Positions 1-3,737 of a stretch of 5,458 nt of DNA are shown here, piece by piece. Below the pieces are notes generated by a model that worked only from the letters and a program-made list of their open reading frames with translations, searched no databases and was not told where the DNA came from. Source of the DNA: an uncultured bacterium (GTDB taxonomy: Bacteria > Actinomycetota > Coriobacteriia > Coriobacteriales > Coriobacteriaceae); the NCBI GenBank assembly GCA_905215205.1, contig CAJMPK010000105.1, positions 1 to 5,458 of the forward strand. The letters are read 5' to 3'. Every line of letters starts with the position of its first letter. The first letter of the stretch is position 1. Both the position numbers and the translations under genes were made by a program.

Positions 1-679
1 TGTTCTTGGTGCGGCGCGAAAGGATCTCCATCATGCGCTGGACTTCCTTTTCGCGACCGATCACGGGGTCGAGCTCGCCATCGCGTGCTTTCTGCGTAAG
101 GTTGGTGGCGAACTGCTTGAGTGTATCGGTGCCGCCCCCCTTTTGCTGCGAGGCGTCCGAACCGCTAAAGAACGGCAGGCCCGCACCGGGACGCCCGGCA
201 CCGGCGCCGGCGAGCGGACGCTTCTTGTCCTGATCCTTGGCGGTAAGCTTCTCGATGGCTTTTTTAATGGAAGCGGACGACACACCCAGGCGCATGAGGA
301 TGTCCATGGCCATGCCGTTGCCCTCTTCGACGATACCGATGAGCAAGTGCTCGGTCGACACATAGGTCTGGTTGTTCTCGCGTGCCACGCGGAAAGAGCG
401 CTCCATCACGCTGATGACGAGCGGCGTAAAGGCAAGCTTAGCGGCCTCGGTCTCCTCGCTGGGCTCGGGAACGGTAGTCTGGACCTCTTTGAGTGTGTCC
501 ATGATGTCGTCGTAGGCGATATCGAGCGAGCGCAGCGCCTCGGCGGCAATGCCCTCGTCCTCCTTGGCGAGCGCGAGCAGCAGATGCTCGGTACCCACCT
601 TATTTGAATGAAGATCGAGCGCCTCTTGCTTGGCCATGGACATGACCTTGCGCGCGCGATCGGTAAAACGGTCTAACAT
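1..679 (-). CDS. clpC: ATP-dependent Clp protease ATP-binding subunit ClpC, N-terminal part (cut by window edge)
   Basis: This is the start of a ClpC-type AAA+ unfoldase, which in the cytoplasm feeds unfolded proteins to the ClpP peptidase. Only the first 226 residues are inside the window. The N-domain has the expected two Clp_N repeats: residues about 5-50 (FTDRARKVMSMAKQEA, then GTEHLLLALAKEDEGIAAEAL) and about 84-145 (STEHLLIGIVEEGNGMAMDIL). A Gly/Ala/Pro-rich linker follows at about 155-184 (GAGAGRPGAG and GGG). The entry to the first AAA domain, DPVIGREKEVQRMMEILSRR, is at 204-223; the Walker A loop should come just beyond the left edge. The ATG at 677-679 is chosen because it gives the family's usual start (MLDRFTDRARK) and has AGAGGA 6 bases upstream. 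The gene is monocistronic-looking on its 5' side. ClpC is favoured over ClpB because of the short N-domain and the linker type. The frame stays open to base 1, with no sign of damage. Confidence 0.95.
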   Translation of the reverse strand, partial: MLDRFTDRARKVMSMAKQEALDLHSNKVGTEHLLLALAKEDEGIAAEALRSLDIAYDDIMDTLKEVQTTVPEPSEETEAAKLAFTPLVISVMERSFRVARENNQTYVSTEHLLIGIVEEGNGMAMDILMRLGVSSASIKKAIEKLTAKDQDKKRPLAGAGAGRPGAGLPFFSGSDASQQKGGGTDTLKQFATNLTQKARDGELDPVIGREKEVQRMMEILSRRTKN

Positions 680-685
680 GCTAGT

Positions 686-691
686 TCCTCT
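686..691 (-). promoter_or_regulatory. Ribosome binding site of clpC
   Basis: The minus strand reads AGAGGA here, followed by six bases and the ATG at 679. It supports the chosen clpC start. The later in-frame ATGs of residues 13 and 15 would lose the conserved first helix. Confidence 0.7.
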
Positions 692-714
692 TAGACGAGC
701 TAGTTTTTCAAACG

Positions 715-741
715 CAAAGCGCCACTCGTGGCGGCGCTTTG
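715..741 (-). promoter_or_regulatory. Hairpin in the clpC leader
   Basis: CAAAGCGCC (715-723) is an exact inverted match to GGCGCTTTG (733-741), giving a 9-bp stem. The inner GCCAC (721-725) and GTGGC (728-732) can form a competing extended stem. On the minus strand the hairpin is followed by GCGTTTG, too few T residues for a convincing terminator, and it lies 35 bases upstream of the clpC ATG. Since a better terminator for the upstream gene sits at 815-839, I read this as a 5'-UTR hairpin of clpC. A weak terminator acting on readthrough is the alternative. Confidence 0.45.
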
Positions 742-752
742 GTCTCTTTACC

Positions 753-767
753 CATATGGAGTATATG
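753..767 (-). promoter_or_regulatory. Possible clpC promoter -10 region inside a small palindrome
   Basis: The minus strand reads CATATACTCCATATG. TATACT (760-765) is one base off the consensus -10 hexamer and lies between the DUF2798-gene terminator and the clpC leader hairpin, where the clpC promoter is expected. The outer CATAT/ATATG arms (5 bp, 5-base spacer) make it a symmetric site that a repressor could occupy. No good -35 hexamer is visible at normal spacing. I also saw no CIRCE, CtsR, ClgR-like or HAIR element. The call is tentative. Confidence 0.25.
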
Positions 768-814
768 TTAACCGTTGGAGCCTTTTCCGCATGCAGCTAT
801 ACGACAACGTCTAC

Positions 815-839
815 AAAAAAGGAATCGCCGGGTGCGGCG
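815..839 (-). terminator. Probable intrinsic terminator after the DUF2798-family gene
   Basis: On the minus strand the order is CGCCG, loop CACC, CGGCG, then ATTCC and six T residues. The stem is only 5 bp but entirely G/C, and the U6 run is the longest in this gap. It begins 26 bases after the stop codon of the gene at 865-1458, the right place for its terminator. Confidence 0.5.
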
Positions 840-864
840 GACGGTCTAGGTTAGAGGCTGTTGC

Positions 865-1458
865 CTAGCAGGCAGGCTCGGCGTCCATGCTCTCGGCAAC
901 GTCATTGAAGGCATCGGCAGCGGGAGCACCCGGCATGTGCACGAGCTCCATGTGTGGCTCGGCAAAGACCGTGCCCATGGGGAAGGCGCGGCGGAAGACA
1001 GAGCGAGCAACCGGACCAGCCACCAGCAGGTTCCAGGGCAGGGCCATGATAAAGTTGCGCGGAATGTTGACGAGCCACATGATCGGCAGCGCCTGCAAAT
1101 TGGCAAGCGGGCCGCCGGGCATATGGAACAGGCCTTCGCATGCGCCGTAGAGCGACATGATGATGACCATGGGAACGACCATGCAGGAGCTGACGGCAAG
1201 CGTCATAGCGAGCGGCGAGCTCTTGCCCGGCGTGACCAGGTATTTAAAAGCGAAACCCTTGGCAAGGGGGCTGGCAACAAACCAGTCGCAGCACATGGCA
1301 AAAACGTAGGCAACGGGGAAGCCGAGCCACGCGGCGGCAACAACCTCGCCGTTGATGGCCCCATGCTGCAGGGCGACGTTGTAGATGCTCATCCAGAGCA
1401 CCATGCAAAAGCACATGATAAAGGTGAACAGCAGGCTCTCTCGTTTGTTGATAGGCAT
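865..1458 (-). CDS. DUF2798-family integral membrane protein with two repeated halves
   Basis: The product is a 197-residue membrane protein of unknown function. Four hydrophobic segments are visible at about residues 8-29, 38-61, 83-107 and 125-148. The two halves look like copies of one two-helix unit. Each opens with a helix ending in M-S-(I/L)-Y (23-26 and 101-104) and follows with a helix containing a W/P/N pattern (AAWLGFPVAYVFAMCCDWFV; MWLVNIPRNFIMALPWNLLV). This matches the DUF2798 family, usually one unit of about 70-80 residues, so this is probably a tandem form. A hydrophilic tail (155-197) with several Met, Pro and acidic residues follows the last helix. The ATG at 1456-1458 is chosen because it places a short charged N-terminus (MPINKRES) before the first helix and has AAAGGA upstream. 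A TTG 60 bases further upstream falls inside a terminator hairpin. The role is unknown; transport or membrane stress have not been shown. Confidence 0.8.
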   Translation of the reverse strand: MPINKRESLLFTFIMCFCMVLWMSIYNVALQHGAINGEVVAAAWLGFPVAYVFAMCCDWFVASPLAKGFAFKYLVTPGKSSPLAMTLAVSSCMVVPMVIIMSLYGACEGLFHMPGGPLANLQALPIMWLVNIPRNFIMALPWNLLVAGPVARSVFRRAFPMGTVFAEPHMELVHMPGAPAADAFNDVAESMDAEPAC

Positions 1459-1502
1459 AAAGGGCAAAATCCTTTCTGTGTTACGCCGCGGCACCACGCA
1501 AC

Positions 1503-1552
1503 AAAAACGGGCGGGCAAGATGGAGCTGTTGGGACTTCATCTCGCCCGCCCG
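1503..1552 (-). terminator. Strong intrinsic terminator (possible attenuator for the DUF2798-family gene)
   Basis: The arms at 1508-1522 and 1538-1552 form a 15-bp stem with a 15-base loop. Only one position is not Watson-Crick, and in minus-strand RNA it becomes a U-G wobble, whereas on the plus strand it is an A-C mismatch. The 3' arm is followed on the minus strand by TTTTTGTT. This is a textbook minus-strand terminator. It lies 220 bases after the exporter-gene stop and 44 bases before the ATG of the DUF2798-family gene. It could end exporter transcription or act within a long leader of the next gene. Confidence 0.8.
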
Positions 1553-1669
1553 TGGTACGTGCGTCTGCGACTACTTATGTGGTGGAACTACCCTAACACG
1601 AACGGCGCGCGCTTCGTAAGCGTTGAGTTTATGAAGATGCAGGGCATCAATAATCCCCCGACCCCATAA
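1553..1669. other. Unassigned intergenic stretch with small hairpins
   Basis: No gene is supported here. Small hairpins can be drawn: CGCTT/AAGCG (1610-1622, loop CGT) and GATGC/GCATC (1636-1648, loop AGG). Both strands keep short open frames across it: 55 codons on minus from an ATG at 1738, and 30 codons on plus from 1577. Neither has a ribosome binding site, and neither product is recognised. It could be leader RNA, part of a repeat unit with 1670-1734, or decayed coding sequence. Confidence 0.3.
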
Positions 1670-1734
1670 GTTGCGGTGGAATACGGACTGTTTTGACCCT
1701 TTAAGCAGCAATTCAGTCCCTATTTCACCGCGAC
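1670..1734 (+). repeat. Imperfect palindrome with 21-base arms
   Basis: The arm at 1670-1690 pairs with 1714-1734 across a 23-base loop: 18 Watson-Crick pairs, two G-T pairs and one C-C mismatch. The two G-T pairs are wobbles only when the plus strand is RNA; on the minus strand they are A-C mismatches. The structure therefore favours plus-strand RNA or is a DNA palindrome. The right arm contains AGTCCC, related to the GTCCC core of the nearby repeats, and it ends five bases from the 33-bp repeat. No T run follows on either strand, so it is not a normal terminator. Confidence 0.6.
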
Positions 1735-1738
1735 TCAT

Positions 1739-1771
1739 TTGGTGCAAAGTAACCTGTCCCCCTTGCACCAA
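1739..1771. repeat. 33-bp interspersed repeat, copy 1
   Basis: The unit has 9-base inverted ends, TTGGTGCAA and TTGCACCAA, around a core containing ACCTGTCCCCC. A second copy at 3426-3458 is identical except at position 12 (T here, C there) and in the same orientation. This copy abuts the stop codon of the exporter gene, which begins at 1772. The GGGGACAGGTT core on the minus strand resembles REP sequences mobilised by RAYT (REP-associated tyrosine) transposases. That link is by resemblance only, as no transposase is in the window. Confidence 0.75.
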
Positions 1772-3340
1772 TTAGCTGGTGTGGCGCCAGCGAGGGTCGG
1801 TGAGCGTACGCGCCACACCCAGGCCAACAGGCAAAAACGCCACGATGAGCACTGCACGCACAAACCAGCCGAGCATATTGACCGTATCGAAGGTGCACAT
1901 GTAATACATCGAGCGATACAGATACAAACCCGGCACCATAATGACAATCGATGGTACCGTGAGGGCGATGCGTGGGTAGGTGAGCTTGATTTCGGCTAAG
2001 CTCGCGAGCAACCCCGATACCAGTGCGCCGATAAACGCTGCTGCCTCGGGAGGCATACCTACGCTCAGGCCCAGGAAGGGAAACAGCGTCGGCGCATCGA
2101 CGAGCGTAAGGCGCAAGGTATTAGACACTGCGCCGATGAGCCCTGCCGCCGATGCCATCTTTACCGGACTGTTGAACATAACCGAGAAGCCAAATACGCC
2201 GATAAAGCTCATCAGTATGCGCAAGAGCGTAAGAGCCAACGGTGAGAGGCCGAGCGGGGCGAAGTCATCCGGCGCCAGTCCCACACACTCGGCAACCATC
2301 CAGCCTACGAGGGTCGCCATCACTATAATCGACACAGCATACGAAAGACGCTCGATACCGCTTCGCATGTCGAGCTTTGCGATGTCGAGGCCTGCCGTAA
2401 TGAGGGGAAAACCGGGAATCACAAAGAGCATGGCGCCGATATAGCCTTCTTGGTGCGACATTGCCCCTGGAATGACCTGGCCAAGGCCGAGCAATGCCAG
2501 CAGATACGAAACGCAAGCGAGCGCAACGCCAGTCGTCAGCGCGCTAAACTGGCCAAGACCCTGCTTGAGAATATGGGAGCGAGCAAAGTTGCCGACACCA
2601 GCGCCTACGAATGCGCAGGCCATCTCGATAGGGCCGCCGCCGAGCAAAAAGACGAAGGCGCCGCAAGCACAGGCTGCCGCAAGGCCCTGTTGCCAGGGAG
2701 CGTAATCGGGCTTTGAGCTCTCAACGGTCTTGAGCATCTCGTGGTACTCGTGCACGGTAAACCGGCGCCCATAAATCTCGATTTCCTTTAAGAAGCTCTC
2801 CATCATCCAAATGCGATGAGTATTGACTCCCGTTGTGGGTAGGCTGACGACCTCGTTAAAGCAGTGGCCATCTTCGATGCAGGTGCACTCAAACGACAGA
2901 AGACTCAGGTCGACGTGAATCGTGACACCGAGCACGGCGGCAACACGATTCATGGTATCGCGCACGCGCCAGGCACCTGTTCCACTTGCCAGCATAAGCA
3001 TGCCGGTGCGGCAGATGATGGACGATTTATCGGTGAGCGGCGCATCGACGGCAAGCTCATCGCCTGCCGTCACGATCTGGCGCCAGTCAGTTTTCATATG
3101 AAGCGCGCCGGTACGGACACCGTGGTGCATGGGGGCTCTCGAAAGCAGCGAGTCAAGGCGCGAAGGCTGTGGGGGCTCCGCTGATTCACCCTCAACCTCA
3201 TCAGCCTCTTCATCGACCAGATCAAAGGAATCAAGCGGCGCCGGCTCGCGACGGTCGATCAGCTCCTCGTCCTCATCATCAAAGTAGTTGAACTGATCGA
3301 GCATGTCCTCTTCGATTGAACGCTCGCTCGCGTCGTCCAT
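1772..3340 (-). CDS. Threonine/serine exporter (ThrE) family membrane protein
   Basis: This 522-residue protein matches the two-part ThrE architecture, a YjjP-like half and a YjjB-like half in one chain. Family members such as Corynebacterium ThrE export threonine and serine from the cytoplasm; the substrate here is inferred. Residues 1-70 are an acidic, Pro-containing, probably disordered extension (YFDDEDEELIDRREP at 19-33). The soluble domain spans about 83-210 and carries the family segment GMLMLASGTGAWRVRDTM (113-130). A CTCIEDGHC cluster lies at 152-160. The membrane part runs from about 216 to 508, with roughly ten hydrophobic segments. It includes FVIPGFPLITAGLD (306-319) and TVPSIVIMVPGLYLYRSMY (461-479), the repeated PG motifs typical of each half. 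The ATG at 3338-3340 is chosen over one at 3373 and a TTG at 3385 because AGGAAGGGAG lies 7 bases upstream. The gene is flanked by two copies of a 33-bp repeat. Confidence 0.9.
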   Translation of the reverse strand: MDDASERSIEEDMLDQFNYFDDEDEELIDRREPAPLDSFDLVDEEADEVEGESAEPPQPSRLDSLLSRAPMHHGVRTGALHMKTDWRQIVTAGDELAVDAPLTDKSSIICRTGMLMLASGTGAWRVRDTMNRVAAVLGVTIHVDLSLLSFECTCIEDGHCFNEVVSLPTTGVNTHRIWMMESFLKEIEIYGRRFTVHEYHEMLKTVESSKPDYAPWQQGLAAACACGAFVFLLGGGPIEMACAFVGAGVGNFARSHILKQGLGQFSALTTGVALACVSYLLALLGLGQVIPGAMSHQEGYIGAMLFVIPGFPLITAGLDIAKLDMRSGIERLSYAVSIIVMATLVGWMVAECVGLAPDDFAPLGLSPLALTLLRILMSFIGVFGFSVMFNSPVKMASAAGLIGAVSNTLRLTLVDAPTLFPFLGLSVGMPPEAAAFIGALVSGLLASLAEIKLTYPRIALTVPSIVIMVPGLYLYRSMYYMCTFDTVNMLGWFVRAVLIVAFLPVGLGVARTLTDPRWRHTS

Positions 3341-3347
3341 CCCGGTG

Positions 3348-3357
3348 CTCCCTTCCT
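3348..3357 (-). promoter_or_regulatory. Ribosome binding site that fixes the exporter start
   Basis: The minus strand reads AGGAAGGGAG, ending 7 bases before the ATG at 3340. It is the strongest Shine-Dalgarno match in the window. It falls inside the extended open frame from 3373 or 3385, so it argues for the internal start. Confidence 0.75.
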
Positions 3358-3396
3358 GTCGACTAACCCCCATCCTAGGCAGCAACGGCTAAAGGA

Positions 3397-3424
3397 AACA
3401 TAAAAGAGACGGCTGTCGCACCAA
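3397..3424 (-). promoter_or_regulatory. Weak promoter candidate for the exporter gene
   Basis: The minus strand has TTGGTG (3419-3424), a 16-base spacer, then TATGTT (3397-3402), matching the consensus at 3 of 6 and 4 of 6 positions. The -35-like part sits one base from repeat copy 2 and pairs with the repeat's own arm (GCACCAA, C, TTGGTGC at 3418-3432). The repeat may have brought or overlapped a promoter. The score is too poor for confidence. Confidence 0.22.
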
Positions 3425-3425
3425 C

Positions 3426-3458
3426 TTGGTGCAAAGCAACCTGTCCCCCTTGCACCAA
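3426..3458. repeat. 33-bp interspersed repeat, copy 2
   Basis: This matches copy 1 (1739-1771) at 32 of 33 bases in direct orientation, with the same TTGGTGCAA/TTGCACCAA inverted ends. An extra GCACCAA immediately to its left (3418-3424) offers an alternative partner for the left arm. A related GTGTCCCCAAGG motif follows about ten bases to its right. Confidence 0.75.
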
Positions 3459-3482
3459 AACTAGGAGTGTCCCCAAGGGATC

Positions 3483-3545
3483 AAACGACCAGTCAAACAA
3501 GAACGTCCCCGACGACTAGTCGTTTAAGAACGTCCCCAATGACTA
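3483..3545 (-). repeat. Cluster of AACGTCCCC repeat units with a hairpin
   Basis: Two near-identical 20-base units, AAGAACGTCCCC followed by GACGACTA (3499-3518) or AATGACTA (3526-3545), lie 27 bases apart in direct orientation. Overlapping them, 3483-3494 pairs with 3514-3525 as a 12-bp stem. Its one non-Watson-Crick position is C-A on plus but G-U on minus, so minus-strand RNA folds better. CGACTAGTCG (3513-3522) is a self-complementary decamer. These units share the GTCCCC core with the 33-bp repeat and look like a REP-type cluster. Confidence 0.55.
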
Positions 3546-3559
3546 CATCCAGCTTGACA

Positions 3560-3584
3560 GCCAAGGAAACGCCGATACCTTGGC
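3560..3584. repeat. Small inverted repeat
   Basis: GCCAAGG (3560-3566) and CCTTGGC (3578-3584) form an exact 7-bp stem with an 11-base loop. No T run follows on either strand. It sits between the repeat cluster and the larger branched fold and may be part of the same structured element. Confidence 0.4.
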
Positions 3585-3598
3585 AACGACAGCGAAAG

Positions 3599-3691
3599 CC
3601 CGCCAGAGCGAGCAAGGTGCCTTGAAACAAGGCGGCATTGATCTTTTGATCATGCCGCCGAAGTTGAAAGGCAGATTGCCGCTCTGGCGGG
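3599..3691. ncRNA. Branched multi-hairpin structure, possible structured RNA or terminator region
   Basis: A perfect 12-bp outer stem joins CCCGCCAGAGCG (3599-3610) to its complement (3680-3691). Inside are three more hairpins. The first is 3619-3633 (GCCTTG, AAA, CAAGGC) or the overlapping 3613-3624. The second is 3631-3659, with 8 bp, one bulged T, 4 more bp and a TTTT loop. The third is 3670-3680 (GGCA, GAT, TGCC), whose last base overlaps the outer stem. The overall shape is a four-way junction of 93 nt. The outer stem is followed by TTT on both strands, so bidirectional termination is possible. It is not a tRNA: there is no T-loop, anticodon geometry or CCA. It lies 47 bases downstream of the lysS stop. 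Transcription is not shown. Confidence 0.4.
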
Positions 3692-3707
3692 TTTGCAGCG
3701 TCAACTG

Positions 3708-3734
3708 GTTACGCGGTTCGTAGAACCGCGTAAC
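3708..3734. repeat. Perfect 12-bp hairpin just after lysS
   Basis: GTTACGCGGTTC (3708-3719) and its exact complement (3723-3734) are separated by three bases. The hairpin begins three bases after the lysS stop codon. Neither strand shows a T run after it (CAGTTGACG on the lysS strand), so it is not a standard intrinsic terminator. It could protect the lysS mRNA 3' end, act jointly with 3599-3691, or be a short palindromic repeat. Confidence 0.6.
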
Positions 3735-3737
3735 TAA

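Noticed and set aside
143..607. Long plus-strand open frame antisense to clpC (154 codons), and similar frames opposite lysS and the exporter gene.
   Set aside because: These are shadows caused by high third-position GC in genuine minus-strand genes. Their products are low-complexity and match no family I know.
791..868. 25-codon plus-strand frame (MQLYDNVYKKGIAGCGGRSR...) with GGAG ten bases upstream, resembling a small peptide precursor.
   Set aside because: It overlaps the minus-strand terminator and the stop of the gene at 865, has no promoter, and no modifying enzyme is nearby.
1571..1738. 55-codon minus-strand open frame (start MSRGEIGTELLLKG) and a 30-codon plus-strand frame at 1577-1669 (MWWNYPNTNGARFVSVEF).
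   Set aside because: Neither has a ribosome binding site, they lie opposite each other, and the minus frame runs through the long palindrome. I recognise neither product. Chance or decayed sequence is more likely.
3338..3385. Upstream starts (TTG at 3385, ATG at 3373) for the exporter gene.
   Set aside because: The strong AGGAAGGGAG site lies within this stretch and is correctly spaced for the ATG at 3340.
3599..3691. The branched fold as a tRNA or tmRNA.
   Set aside because: It has no TTCRA T-loop, no anticodon arm of correct size and no CCA end.
3520..3723. Open plus-strand frame of about 67 codons across the gap downstream of lysS.
   Set aside because: It has no start codon near its beginning, no ribosome binding site, and is made largely of inverted repeats.
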